Assembly: GCF_947179515.1 (NCBI RefSeq)
Contig: NC_067474.1
Span: forward strand, 93,623,324-93,687,323
Length of the DNA: 64,000 bases
Source: Apodemus sylvaticus
Lineage: Eukaryota; Chordata; Mammalia; Rodentia; Muridae
Direction of reading: 5' to 3'
Below, in pieces: positions 24,292 through 36,118 of the stretch (positions are counted from its first letter, which is position 1; each line of letters opens with the position of its first letter). Both the position numbers and the translations under genes were made by a program. The notes below the pieces were generated by a model, which had not been told where the DNA came from, did no database searches, and saw nothing but the letters and a program-made list of their open reading frames with translations.

Positions 24292-24442
24292 GGGTTTTTT
24301 TTTTCTTTTTTGGTTTGTCAAGACAGGGTTTCTCTGTATAGCCCTGGCTGTCCTGGAACTAACTTTGTAGACCAGGCTGGCCTCCAACTCAGAAATCCAC
24401 CTGCCTCTGGGATTAAAGGCATGTGCCACCACTGCCCAGCGG
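24292..24442 (-). mobile_element. B1 SINE
   Basis: Reverse B1: T-rich tail, AAGACAGGGTTTCTCTGTAT, GACCAGGCTGGCCTCCAACT, GGGATTAAAGGCATGTGCCA. Confidence 0.93.
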
Positions 24443-25000
24443 GTCAATTATTTTTAAATAAAAATCGGATATATTACTAAATTGGAAGTGTGATTATTTT
24501 TCCAATCCTAGGATCTGCTATCAGTCTCTGTGTTTCCTGGCAAAGCAGCTATTACTAAGAGACAACAGTGCCTCACAGAGGATTCATGAAAATTGTAGAC
24601 TTGGAAAAAGCTTGAGTCTGCTTTTTTTCCATCATCTTCTGCTTACCCAGGGCTTGCTAAGGACCTCACTCCTGCTGTGATGCTTCTTGATAAAGATCAT
24701 TACTGTGACATGATTGTTGTTATATGCTACCTTTTCCTTTGCAAGCACAGCATCTGGTCTTGACACAAGTAGCACTGTTCTCCGGCCACCAGTACTAAAT
24801 TTCCCTCTCACCTTATGCAGTTCCATCCAACTACCTGTAAACTTTGCGAATAGTATGATTACTATCAAGTTGTGTATAGCACCAGATTTTCATAGCTTAT
24901 TTGTCTGTTGATGGACATCTAGTCTCAACCTTAGCTGATGAACTATTGGCAGATGCTAAGGAAGGAAAAGTCACCCTTCTTTAGGAATGTAGCCACTGAT
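24443..25000. other. Intergenic, nothing recognised
   Basis: Moderately GC-balanced sequence; short open frames on both strands at 24632-24911 have no recognisable similarity. Confidence 0.4.
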
Positions 25001-25235
25001 AGGTTCCCTGGACCCAAATGAATGGCCCTCTCATCCATGTAAGTAAGGGCAACATTAATGGGAGACATTGAGTTAAAAATATAATAACTTAATTAATTAG
25101 AAAGTATGACAGGAGAACATGACGTTGTGAGGAGATGTGATGTGGAGGATTCTGAGGGAAGTTGAAAGGAGTGAGAAGAAGCTTGGCCAGATGGTCAAGC
25201 TAGGTTGGATACAAATAAACTTTCCAAGGAATAAA
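25001..25235 (+). mobile_element. Possible L1 3' UTR fragment
   Basis: GACAGGAGAACATGACGTTG and CAAATAAACTTTCCAAGG resemble the end of an old rodent L1. Weak. Confidence 0.3.
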
Positions 25236-26130
25236 TATTTTGTTTAAATTAATAGACAGCCTATTACAGTTTAAAGGGGGGAGGAAAGGAAAAAACATAG
25301 GTCTACCATTCTTCTGTTTCACATACAGGACCATGTAGAAATATGAGGACACAGAATTCTCACTACTCAGTTTCCAACTTCACCTCAGCCATGCCAGGGA
25401 GGATCAGCACATCCTCTCCTTGTCTTTATGTCAGGTTTCCTCTAGGAAATGAGCTTCATAATTGATACACATGCACATTCGGGACATACAGAGGTGGCAT
25501 TCTAGAGCCTCACGTGGGAGTGAAAAAGGATTTCTTTCTAAAACTACAAAGTCATATGTAGATTTATGCACACTATATATAACTTATTATTAGAGATCCT
25601 CATATAAGCATACCTTATGTTACATATTATATAATTACTATACATGAGATAACTATATAACTTATTTCTGTAATATTATATATTTCATTCCACATGTGAG
25701 ACTTTTTGAAGTACTTAATAAGGAAAAATTACCTACTAGGCATTCAATATATGTTGGCCTTTTACATAGTAGAACCATGTGACTTATTAAATATTTATTT
25801 GCTAGTCAAATATGAGACTAAGCCTGTAATTATATTTTCATATGATGGTGGAAATAAAAGAATATATTGTGTCAGCATTATCGATATAGTTATATAGGAT
25901 TGATATTTAGGTCTTTTCTTGTTTCTAAATATGGCATGAAAACTAAAAAAGCCAATTTTCTCACAATGCATCATTAAATGTGTGTACAGATGCATAAATC
26001 ATAAATCATGTCCTCAAATATTTAATTGTTTTATATGTGCCTGTACTAACATGAATACATACTCAAATTTCCAAGACATTAACCACCCAGGTCACCATTT
26101 TGCCCATAGTACATGAGAAACAAGAATGCT
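25236..26130. other. Intergenic, nothing recognised
   Basis: Very AT-rich; no supported feature. Confidence 0.45.
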
Positions 26131-26134
26131 GGGG

Positions 26135-26395
26135 GAAAGAAGGATAACTCAAAAATTAAGGGTGAGTCCTGCCCCTTCAGATGGCATGTTTGTTTCCCAG
26201 GACCCAAGTCAGGCAGCTCACAACTGTCTGTAACTCCAGGTTCAGGGGCTCCCATACTTCTGGCTCTCAAGGGAGCCTGCACCTAAGTGCATGTACACAT
26301 ATGAGCAAGCACACACACACACACACACACACACAGTTGCACTGATTTTTTTTACAAAAATAAATCTTTTAAATAAATAAATAAATATTAATGTT
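26135..26395 (+). mobile_element. B3 SINE with (CA)n
   Basis: GGCAGCTCACAACTGTCTGT, AACTCCAGGTTCAGGGGCTC and a tail ending in (CA)12 at 26310-26334, then AAATAAATAAATAAAT, follow the B3 layout. Confidence 0.8.
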
Positions 26396-26582
26396 ATATA
26401 TTAATTATATTAATATGTTATTAATATAAATTAATAAATATTAAATAAATAAATCTTTGTAATAAATTATTACAAAATAAATCTTATTTGTTTTGTTCTA
26501 TTTTGCTTTGAGGCAATATTTATCTGTGTAATCTGGCTGTCATGGAACAAGCACTGTTCCATGCCATCAAAAAAGGTCTTTC

Positions 26583-26629
26583 AGAGAGAGCAAGAGAGAG
26601 AGAGAGAATGAGAAAGAGAGAGAGAGAAT

Positions 26630-26701
<72 letters not shown>
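26583..26701 (+). repeat. (GA)n purine tract
   Basis: GA repeats with a few A or AAT interruptions; the last about 27 units are uninterrupted. Confidence 0.97.
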
Positions 26702-26704
<3 letters not shown>

Positions 26705-28244
26705 AATCTTTGAAATACTGGAAGTACTGAAACTATCCTTCACCAGCACCACACTGCGTTCATACTGGAGGTAAGCAGGGTACTTATAATGTACTTATAA
26801 TGTATAAATACTCAATCCCAGGCCAATGCATAAATACTCCAAACTATCTTTGCCTGCTTTGATAACTTACACAGGTATCCACAAATTATTCAATAGTGAA
26901 ATTGTACATGGTAATTCACTCAGAAAAGGAGAATATGAAATATTCAATACAATAAACATTTTACATTATTTTATCTTACTTTAGCAAGAGGCAATTCCAG
27001 TGAACAGAAATCAAATTCTTGCTAGCTGGTCCCATGCCAGTATTTGGAATTTACTGTTCAGATTCGAAGGTTCATCTAAAAACCTAACAGCACAGTTTAT
27101 TAGAAACCTCATTACCAAAACTCTGCAAAACATTCTCCCCTAAATCAAACTTGTGTTTGACTGGGTCTCTGCAAGACACAAAGCACAGGCCTCACTGAAC
27201 ACATTGCCTAGTGTTCACTGTTTTTAAGCTTCTCCTGGAGCTAAAAACACATGACTGGCCTAACAAATACCTTCCAGTTTCCTTAACGCCCACAATGTTA
27301 CAGACAACAAACAAAGCTTAGTTTAGCTAAGAAGAGAATTTACTAATATATCATGCCATCTAACTGGATAATTTATTGATTTGCTACATTTGCAACAAAT
27401 AATAACAAAACATTAATATTCATGAACAATATTCTCAGAAAAAAAATACACTTGATTCTAATAGGTTCTGAATCTTCAAGCCAAATTTCTCTTCTCTGTT
27501 ATTTAGATATTCGATTTACAAACCACAACCATAAAACTTCAAAAATTAGAAAAACTACTCAGTCTCATTTTTTCTGAACTACAGTCTGAAGATAACTTCA
27601 GCTATAAAACTCACACACCAATGGGAGCATCTGTGGGTCTGCTAATGTAATCATTTCTGAGTGGTGTGGATCTACTTTCTAGTATGTTCTCTTGCCTTGT
27701 TTATTTTCTTTTAATTCTAATCTATTTCTCTGATAGAAATGCATTATAAAACAATTTATCTCAGCTGTTAACTGTTAAAAGATTGTTCATTACTATGGAT
27801 GTATTAACTAGTTCCTGCCCATTATACATAGCCGAGATAACTAGCCTATAACAAAATAAAACAACTTAATAATTACTGAAGAAATCCTACAAATGATTCC
27901 CTCCAAAGAGCCATGGGATATCTTACATGAATTTTACCATTAATATCTGACATACACTATAATAGCTGATGATATTTTAACCTTTCCACAGGTTTTGGCA
28001 AGGGGGAGAACAATGTGTATATTTTTCCTTCATACTCTCGGCACTAGTATCCTGCATAGAGGACGCCTGTGAGCTGGTGAACTATGTGTCCATTTGCAAG
28101 ATTTCACTCTTTGTAGAGCAGGCTGTCATAAATATTTTACTTTCCTTGGTAGCTGGACATCAGCAATAAACAAAACATTGCTAATGCAATTCCATCTAAG
28201 ACAGACATGAATCTGGTTTAGTTTCAGTATTTTCCATTCACTTC
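26702..28244. other. Intergenic, nothing recognised
   Basis: About 1.5 kb without a gene or named repeat; one of the longest apparently repeat-free stretches upstream of Tyrp1. Confidence 0.45.
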
Positions 28245-28260
28245 AAGATACCTATCTTTG

Positions 28261-28556
28261 GACTGGAGAAATGGCTCCGTGGTTAAGAACACTAACTGCT
28301 CTTCTGAAGTTCCTAAGTTCAAATCCCAGCAACTACATGGTGGCTCACAACCATCTGTAATGAGATCTGACACCTTCTTCTGGTGTGTCTAATGACAGCT
28401 ACAGTGTAGTTACATATAATAATAAATAAATTTTTGGGTCAGAGTGAGCAGAGGTCCTGAGTTCAATTCCCAGCACCCACATGATAGCTCACAACCATCC
28501 ATGCATCTACAGTGTACTCATATACATAAAATAAATAAATAAAGCATTTTTAAATG
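28261..28556 (+). mobile_element. Dimeric B2 SINE
   Basis: A full B2 (28261-28436) is fused through TTTTTGGGTCAGAGTGAGCA to a shortened B2 lacking part of its head and an internal block. The 16-bp flanks at 28245-28260 and 28557-28572 differ at one base, so the whole dimer moved as a unit. Same design at 42476-42772. Confidence 0.9.
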
Positions 28557-28870
28557 AAGATTCCTATCTTTGATTTATCTAAGTGTGGTTCCATATTTAC
28601 CCTAATACTTACTTTTATTTAAGCTTTATTTATCCTAACAATATATATCTATTGCATTCATTTTACATATGAAGAAATGAGACTCAGCCAACCAAAGGGC
28701 TCTTGTTCACTGAGCCAGTATGGTGCCTTTTATAATAAGTATGGCGCTCTTTCCATTCTCAGGATTATTTTACAGTGCTGAATATAGAATCCAGTAGCAG
28801 TTTTGGGAAGACTGGAAATTAAACAAAATTGTGTGAGGGCAATAGTGGCAGTCTCTTTGTCTTTTAATAT

Positions 28871-28872
<2 letters not shown>

Positions 28873-28945
<73 letters not shown>
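28873..28945 (+). repeat. (CA)n(TA)n microsatellite
   Basis: About 20 CA units then about 14 TA units. Confidence 0.97.
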
Positions 28946-28948
<3 letters not shown>

Positions 28949-29638
28949 GTATAGATATACAGGGGAGTACACAGAAGGAGAGCATGTGGGCTTTTACATA
29001 TCTGTTTTAAAGATGAGTATTTTCCCCCAAGGATTGGTTGTAGAACTCTAGAAGGAGATGCAATAATAATTCAGAGTGTCAACCTGTGTGCTTCATATAC
29101 TTTCACCTAATGCTAATATATATTAATTTGATAAATATTCTATGAATTCAATTAGAGTTTTCAAAAATAAGACACATATACAGACAGTCCACACAAGTGA
29201 CATGCATGCTGAGAGACAGAGGCCAAGTAATCTCACTGAACATGAGTTCATCATACTAATTTTACTCAAGAGTTAGAAATTACCATCTATTGGGATCTGA
29301 TGGAAAAATACTTTTAAAAAGAAAAGGCTATTGATGAAAAACTATATGAATGTCAATTTATATGCATCATTTTTCACAATTAATTCTGCCTTTGATGAGT
29401 ATGAAGCCCTGGGATATTGGTTGGTGAATATGAGAAAACACTAGTATTTTTAAGCTAAACACCCAAAACTTGAAGAAAAAACCTCAGCGTGTTTCATAAA
29501 CATTTACACCTGAAGTATTCAACCTAGACCCCTACAAAATGGGACATAGTTAAGGTTTAGAGTAAGTGTTCACTACGTAATAATGTATATGATCTAAATT
29601 GATTACAATTAGCATGCATCTAACTATGATGTTAAACC
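28946..29638. other. Intergenic, nothing recognised
   Basis: No supported feature. Confidence 0.45.
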
Positions 29639-29639
29639 T

Positions 29640-29790
29640 AGCTGGGATTGGTAGCACCCACCTGTTATTTCAGCACTTAGAAGGCAGAGGCAGGTAGATA
29701 CCTGTAAGTTCCTGACTAGCCTTGTATACATTCTGAGTTCAGGGACAGCTTATGCTAAGTGGTGAGACCCTGTCTTGAATCTACAGAAGT
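29640..29790 (+). mobile_element. Diverged B1 SINE
   Basis: TTATTTCAGCACTTAGAAGG, CAGAGGCAGGTAGATACCTG and GAGACCCTGTCTTGAA keep the B1 order with many changes. Confidence 0.8.
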
Positions 29791-30109
29791 AAACTGTTGA
29801 ATGTAGACCATAAAAGGTGGCATTAGTAAATATTATATAAAAAAAAAAACCTTCCTAACAGAGTCATATTTTAAGCCTCACTTATGCTCATTTTTCTTAC
29901 TCAATTTAGGATCTATTACTTTGAAAACAATAGCCATTATTTGGAAGAACTGAAGATATAGATAATCTATTCAGATACAGAGAGACAAAGAGAGAAAGAG
30001 AGATAGAGAGAGACAGAGAGAAAGAGCTTGTGCTCTAAAGAATAAATTCGGTTTATCCATAGTTATCTCAACAAATTTTAAAAACCAGTTTTATTCTTTC
30101 ACATCCTGT

Positions 30110-30435
30110 ATTTCAGCCATATATAAGTGTAAGCTAGTGATCTGCAATGTCTCACTAAGTAAAGCATGTACCCTGAGTTCATTCCCCAAAACCTAAATAA
30201 AAAAGCCAGGGTAATATGTAACACTTGTAGTCCAGGTGCTGGGGAAGAGGGAGGTAAGGCAGATGGTTTCCTGGCACTCACTGGCCAGTCAAGCTACCCT
30301 AATTAGTGACCTTCAGACCAGTGAAAGGCCCTGTCATTCAAATCGAGGTGATTGGCACCAGAGGGACAGCATCTGATGTTCATCTCTGACCTCCATACTC
30401 ACATACTCACATACTCTCTAGAACCTACAAGAACA
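30110..30435 (+). mobile_element. B4 (ID-B1 composite) SINE
   Basis: CTGAGTTCATTCCCCAAAAC, AGCCAGGGTAATATGTAACA, GTCCAGGTGCTGGGGAAGAG, GGCACTCACTGGCCAGTCAA and the ACACAC end match B4. Confidence 0.8.
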
Positions 30436-30439
30436 AGTG

Positions 30440-30449
30440 TACACACACA

Positions 30450-30481
<32 letters not shown>

Positions 30482-30509
30482 ATTCATAGAGAGAGAGACA
30501 AAGAAAAAG

Positions 30510-30568
<59 letters not shown>
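30440..30568 (+). repeat. (CA)n(GA)n tract
   Basis: About 14 CA units running into GA-rich sequence, with about 26 uninterrupted GA units at 30516-30567. Confidence 0.97.
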
Positions 30569-30569
<1 letters not shown>

Positions 30570-30572
<3 letters not shown>

Positions 30573-30989
30573 AGGGGGTCCCCAATGGAGGAGTTAGAGA
30601 AAGGATTGAAGGAGCCGAAGGGGTTTGCAACCCCATAGGAAGAACAACAATATCAACCAACCAGATCCACCCACCCAACCCCAGAGTTCCCAGGGACTAA
30701 AGTACCCACCAAAGAGTACACGGGGAGTGACCCAATGGCTCTATCCACATATGTAGCAGAGGATGGCCTTGTCAGACACCAATAGGAGGAGAGGCCCTTG
30801 GTCCTGTGATGGCTCAATTCCCCCAATGTAGGGGAATGCCGGGGGCTGAAAGACAGGAGTGGTGGGTGGGTAGGAGAGCACCCTCATAGAAGCAGGGGAA
30901 GGGGGATGGGATAGGAGTTTCCGGAGGGGAACCAGAGAAGGAGATAGTATTTGAAATGTAAATAAATAAAACTTCCAATAAAAAAAAGA
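30570..30989 (+). mobile_element. L1 3' UTR fragment
   Basis: CCAATGGAGGAGTTAGAGAA, GGACTAAAGTACCCACCAAA, TATGTAGCAGAGGATGGCCT and AAATGTAAATAAATAAAAC are the classic rodent L1 3' UTR, ending in AATAAAAAAAAG. Confidence 0.9.
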
Positions 30990-31025
30990 ATTTTTGTGTT
31001 AACTTTGTTATATTTTATCTTAGTC

Positions 31026-32065
31026 ATTTTTTAAACTTTTTATTGATTCTTTGTATATTTTGCATCATGCATCCCAATCCCACACTCGTCTCTCTGTTCC
31101 TTCAGAGCCAACCTGCAACCTCACCACCAAAAGAGAAAAAAATAAGATGGAAGTGAAAGAGAAGAAGAGGAGGAAAAGGAGAAGGAGAAAGAAGAGGAGA
31201 AGGAGGAGGAAGATCTTATCCTGTAGTAGATCACAGTGTGTCGCATAGTATATCCAATGTTCACATATCTTTATTTGAAATTGACCATTGCATTGAGCCA
31301 TTGGTCTGTTTCGAGGACCCTTGACTTCTGCTATACTGTCTATACTGGATCCTCATAGAGACTGCTTCTGGTAATCCTGCTGTTGCCCTGTGTCATGGAG
31401 ATCCTGCTGCTTTGGAACTGCAGGACCAGTGCTTTTATATGCTCTAACAGATCATAGATGGGGTAGATACAGGGGTGGGTTAACTCAAAGCCTTGGATCT
31501 AGATCTGAGAGGTAGCTGAGTTGATCAGCCCGTCATTTCTCCTGGGCCCCCTCTACCAGGGTGAGCTCTCAAGCACTGCCCCAGCTATAGCTCACTCAAA
31601 ACTTCTGTCTGCCAAACTTAGGGGTAGTTCACTGATGTTCATACTGTGAGGGCCAGCTCACCTGCCCTCTGTCACCAGAGTCAGCTCTACTATGCTACCC
31701 AGGTGATATGCAGGTCCCATGCCCACAAGTGCTACTGGTGATGAGGTCTAGGAACGGCTGTCCTGCTGTGGTGACCTGAGAGCCTGCTCTTCTCTCTGCT
31801 GCAGGAAGAAAGGGATGAAGTGGGAAGAGTATCGCCCATGGCATCCAAGAGCAGAGGAGAATCAGTATCAGCTTTTCCTCCCTCACACCCTACGGGCTGA
31901 CTTATCTGCACCCTTTGCCACCAGGTTAGCTATACTGTGCTACCCAGGTAAGGTATAGGGCATACACTCCAGGGTTCTGCAGCAGGTCGAGGGGCAGGGA
32001 CAGCTCTCCTGCTATCTTGACCTCATGACTCAAGCCAGCTTTCCTGTAAGCGGTGAGGTGGGGGA
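31026..32065 (-). mobile_element. L1 (Lx-like) 3' UTR, 5'-truncated
   Basis: It begins with a T-rich stretch (31027-31043). Then come ATTGATTCTTTGTATATTTT, GCATCCCAATCCCACAC, GTGTCATGGAGATCCTGCTG and GCCTTGGATCTAGATCTGAG, which I recognise as the reverse of an Lx-type 3' region. The inner limit is uncertain. Confidence 0.55.
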
Positions 32066-32230
32066 GTGTCTTACTCATTCTTACTCTATGCCTTAGAAAT
32101 GTCAACATAGTTTTTGTTCTTTTACTCCCCATCATTACTAAATCTAAACTTTTTACCTTTTCTGTTAAGAGAAACACTTCTAGGCATTCTTCAGGACCCA
32201 GGCTTCCAACCTCACTGCTCTTACACAAGG

Positions 32231-32420
32231 GACCACTGATAAATACATAAAACTTGTTTGATCCCAGCTAGCCAAGTATCAGCAAGCTGGAGCATTACTG
32301 AGGATGAACTTCCTTCATAATGCGCAAATTATAAAACCAGAAGTTGAAACCCCAGGTCTTTGACCATTGGTCAAAAGAGTGAGATCTGAATTGTCTCTCC
32401 GGCCCCTGGGTAGGGATGTG
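32231..32420 (+). repeat. Long direct repeat, copy A, left flank of an L1
   Basis: 190 bp starting GACCACTGATAAATACATAA and ending CCCCTGGGTAGGGATGTG. It matches 33871-34068 along its full length at about 85%. It ends exactly at the T tail of the L1 that follows. Confidence 0.9.
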
Positions 32421-33870
32421 TCATTTTTTTATTTGTTTGTCTGTTTTCACTTATTCACTTTACATTCAGCTCACTGCCCCCCTCCTGGTCACCCTCTTCC
32501 ATAATCCTTTCTCCCATCTGCCATCCCCTTCTCCTTTGTGCAGGTTGGGGGCCCCTGGCTTCCCCAACACTGGCACATCAAGTGTCTTCAAGGGTAGGTG
32601 CATCCTCACCCACTGAGACCAGATAAGAGAACCCAGTTAAAAGAGCATATCTCATAAACAGACAGCAGTTTTTGAATAGCCCCAGATCCAGTTGTTTAGG
32701 ACCTACATGAAGACCAAGTTGTACATCTACTACATATGTGTGAGGAGGTCCAAGTCCAACCAGTGTGTGTTCTTTGGTTGGTGGTTCAGACTCTGCAAGC
32801 CCAAAGGGTCCAGGTTAGTTGATTCTATTGATCTTCCTGTAAAGTTCCTATCTCCTTTGGTGCCAGCAATCCTTCCTTCTATTCTTCCATAAGACTCCCC
32901 AAGCCCCATCCACTGTTTGACTGTGGGTGTCTGTACCTGTCTGAGTCAGCTGCTCGTTAGAGCCTCTCAGGGGACAGCCATGTTAGGTTCCTGTCTGCAA
33001 GCATAAGAGAGCATCATTAATAGTGTCATGGACTGGCTCTTGCCCGTGGAATGGAGCTTAAGTTGGGCTGGGTTTTAGTCGGCCATTCCCTCAGTCTCTA
33101 CTCTATCCCCAGTGCCTGCATTTCTTGTAAATAGGATACACTCTGAGTCAAAAGTTCTGTGCATAGATTGGAGTCTCTAGCACTCCACTAGGTTTCCGGC
33201 CTGGCTACAAAAGAAGACCTCTTAAGGTTCTGTATCCCCAGTGCAGTGAGTCACAGCTAAGGACAGCTCCCCCGTTGATTCTTGGGGAGCTTGGATAAGG
33301 GATTAGCCCCTATCCCAGGTCTCTGTCTCATCCTGAAGATGCCCCCCACCTCCCAAACCCAGTCAGTTGAAGATGTCCATTCATTCTCATGGCCATCTGG
33401 CCATCTCTCTTGTCCTTTCCCAGACCTGATCCTGAGGTCCCCAGCAATCCACATCCCCATCTCCCCACTCTCTCAGTTCCCCCCTCCATCTGCCTCTTAT
33501 GACTATTTTATTCCCCCAAGTGAGATTCAAGCATCCGATCATGTGCCTTCCTTCTTGTTTAGCTTCCTTAGGTCTGTGGAGTGTAGCATGGGTATCCTGT
33601 ATGTTATCAATATATATATATATCCACTTATAAATATGTACATACTAGGCATGACTTTTGCAGATTGGGTTACCAAACTCAGGATGATATTCTCAAGTGC
33701 CATCCATTTGCCTGCAAAATTCATGATGTCTTTTCTTTTAATAGCTGAATAGTATTCTATTGTGTATATGTGCCACATTTTTTTTTTATCCACTCTTCGG
33801 TTGAGAGAAATTTAAGTTCTTTTTTCAGTTTCTAGCTACTATGAATAAACCTGGAATGAACATAGCATGA
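32421..33870 (-). mobile_element. 5'-truncated L1 (Lx-type): ORF2 C-terminus plus long 3' UTR
   Basis: The left end is the 3' end, a reversed T tail (TCATTTTTTTATTTG), followed by Lx 3' UTR text (CTGGCACATCAAGTGTCTTC, ACCCACTGAGACCAG). The right part (33793-33539, minus strand) encodes the ORF2 C-terminus, MWHIYTIEYYSAIKRKDIMN and GKWMALENIILSLVTQSAK. The element is truncated near 33870, where copy B of the long direct repeat begins. Confidence 0.88.
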
Positions 33871-34068
33871 GACCACTGATAAATACATAAAACTTGTTTG
33901 ACCCCCAGCTAGTCAAGTCTCAGCAGGCTGGAATCTTACTGAGAATGAGCCCTCTTCATAATCAGCAGCTTATAAAACCAGGAACAGAATCCCAGGTCTT
34001 TGACTATTGGTCAAAATAGTGATATCTGAATATCAGAATTGTTTCTCTGGCCCCTGGGTAGGGATATG
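33871..34068 (+). repeat. Long direct repeat, copy B, right flank of an L1
   Basis: This starts GACCACTGATAAATACATAA and ends CCCCTGGGTAGGGATATG. It carries an 8-11 base insertion near 34030 relative to copy A. Confidence 0.9.
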
Positions 34069-34082
34069 GCTTTCCAAACTAA

Positions 34083-34117
34083 GAGAGAGAGGGAGAGGGG
34101 AAGGGAGGGGAGGGGAG

Positions 34118-34183
<66 letters not shown>
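34083..34183 (+). repeat. GA-rich and (GA)n tract
   Basis: GGGGA-type repeats (34090-34120), then about 31 GA units. Confidence 0.97.
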
Positions 34184-34185
<2 letters not shown>

Positions 34186-35886
34186 CATGGCTATTGTTCT
34201 CTCCCTTAAGAACAAATTCAAACAGATCTGTCCATCCTTGGCAGGAAACTGTTTTCTGTAAACTTTACAAGTATAACCTAACCTATCTAAGGATGTATGT
34301 TTACATAACGATACCTCTAACTATTGTCCATCTCACCCTTAAAAATGCCTCATGTTCTTCCACAATAGCCCTCATCTACATTTTATAATATGTGCTGGGT
34401 GTCTTATCTAAAGTCACTTGATGGGAACCACAAAGATGGGGGAGCTAAATGGAGGTCATAGCAGCATGCTACTAACAGAGGATCAGGAGCAGAGATGGCG
34501 TGGAAACACAGAACAATGATGACATGGGTCCAGATGGTTGGTGTAAGTTTTCATCATTCCACACAGATGGCACCCAGTTTAAACCTTATGAACTGCTTAT
34601 ATCTAGAATTTTCTGTTTAATGTTTTCAGACCATCAGACTACAAAGAATTGAAACCACAGAGAGTAAAGCTGAGGATAAGGGCAGATGATTCAATGTAGA
34701 ACTGACAAATAAGTTTATTAGTACTAAATGTTACCCTGAATAATGCTGACAAAAATGGAAAATGATATAAACACTTTAGAAAGCAATTTAGAATTACTTT
34801 ATATGCATTCTCAAACCTCAAGATAACAATTCCCTCTACAGATATTTGATATATATATATATATATATGAAACAGAAAGCATTTGAAGACAATTTATAGT
34901 GGTATTTTTTTCACAAGATAAAAAAATACATAAAAACAACCCAAAAGTCCAATAACTGGAGAATGGGTAAATATATTATTATATATTATTAGAATGATAT
35001 GTCAAACTGTCACAAAACCTATAAAATTTTGCTATAATATTTCATATGCAGCAACCCAAGTATACTTTGGAGACAGTGTTAGTGGAAGGGGTAAATCTAA
35101 CCACTAGAGCCTACTTATATAGAAATGGTCATTCACGAGATTCAAATTGCCTAGAGATACAGAAGCAAAACTAAATTTGTCCCCTGTGTATGAATAAGTC
35201 CCCAACAGATATGTCCTGGTTTTCCTTTAAGCATCTAAAGGAATGTCCTAGTATGAGTACACATTAACAGGTTGTATGTGTAACTGGCTAAAATTTAAGA
35301 AAAAGAGACAAATGGCTTCAGGGTGTCAGGCTTCTCATATCAAGCAAGCACTGTTTAACCCACCCCAGTTCTGACTGGGCTGGCGTACGTATGTAAGTAC
35401 CAGCAGAAGTACATACTCTTACTTCTTTCCTGCCTTAATTATAGATACATCCCTAGTTATCCTTTTGGTTGTTAAACACACATTTGGTTGTTTTATATAG
35501 TTTTTGTATACGTCTAGCTTAACATCAAAAGGCTAGCCAACACTGATCATGAATTCTGACAAGCTTTGTAGAGTAATCATGTATTCCAAACTCAGGCTTA
35601 CATTTGAATGTTGACTACATATGTATGAATTTTCAACTTCCGAGAGAAACCTTCTCTTTAAAAGAGAACAACCAAAAGCTAACAGAAAACACAAGTGTTA
35701 CCCTGGCCTTTGTTCGACTAAGAAAGCAATTCATCTTGCTTCATCCTTTGTGGTGTACAGATAAAGGGAAATAAAATCACTACAATGAAAACAAAAGCCC
35801 GTCAGTGTCTCTAATACATCTTCCAAATCAGTGTGTCTGACCTTTTCTTAGGACTTTAACCATCACACGGAAACCAGTGGGGGGAG
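34184..35886. other. Tyrp1 upstream region without recognised repeats
   Basis: Apart from a short (AT)n run at 34850-34868 I recognise no repeat family in about 1.7 kb directly upstream of the M-box. This fits a retained proximal regulatory region. Confidence 0.45.
35695..35700 (+). promoter_or_regulatory. Tyrp1: Candidate MSEu element (GTGTTA)
   Basis: The mouse MSEu (core GTGTGA) is reported near -237. With the start at about 35931, that position falls on AAGTGTTA here, again one base from the core. A TCACAC (reverse GTGTGA) at 35863-35868 is an alternative T-box half-site. Confidence 0.35.
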
Positions 35887-35897
35887 AGTCATGTGCT
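35887..35897 (+). promoter_or_regulatory. Tyrp1: M-box, MITF site of the Tyrp1 promoter
   Basis: AGTCATGTGCT is the exact melanocyte M-box: an extended CATGTG E-box bound by MITF and shared by tyrosinase, Tyrp1 and Dct promoters. It lies directly upstream of the inferred start site and about 880 bp before the ATG, the position expected for Tyrp1. Confidence 0.93.
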
Positions 35898-35929
35898 GCC
35901 TAGTAGTTAAAGGGCAGGAGAATTCACTG

Positions 35930-35935
35930 GTGCGA
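35930..35935 (+). promoter_or_regulatory. Tyrp1: Candidate MSEi element at the initiator (GTGCGA)
   Basis: The mouse Tyrp1 promoter has an MSEi element with core GTGTGA at the initiator, bound by PAX3 and TBX2. The hexamer at the equivalent place here reads GTGCGA, one base different. Placement relies on M-box spacing and is inferred. Confidence 0.45.
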
Positions 35936-36118
35936 GAAGGGATTAGTGAGAGCTACAAGAGAGGACCAGCCCCTCCCAGGGTGAGTGAGCTGGCTTGGGA
36001 TTTACTGTCTGGCAGAAAATCACATGCAATTAACAGCTGGCATCAGGGGAAAAGCAGACGTCCAACACTAGTTCGGAAGGAGATCAGCAGAGAAATCTTC
36101 CAGGAGTTGATGGTTCTG
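35931..36118 (+). other. Tyrp1: Tyrp1 exon 1, non-coding (boundaries estimated)
   Basis: The start is placed about 44 bp downstream of the M-box, as in the mouse promoter from memory. The end is the donor TTCTG|GTGAGC at 36118/36119. A stronger-looking donor, CCAGG|GTGAGT, lies at 35980/35981 and would give a 50-base exon instead. Both could be used. The exon carries only 5' UTR, since translation starts in exon 2. Confidence 0.55.

Noticed and set aside
33539..33793. 84-codon minus-strand open frame
   Set aside because: Real coding origin but it is the L1 ORF2 C-terminus, listed with the L1, not a host gene.
32231..34068. LTR pair of an endogenous retrovirus
   Set aside because: The 190-bp flanks lack TG...CA ends, and the sequence between them is L1 in antisense, not a retroviral interior.
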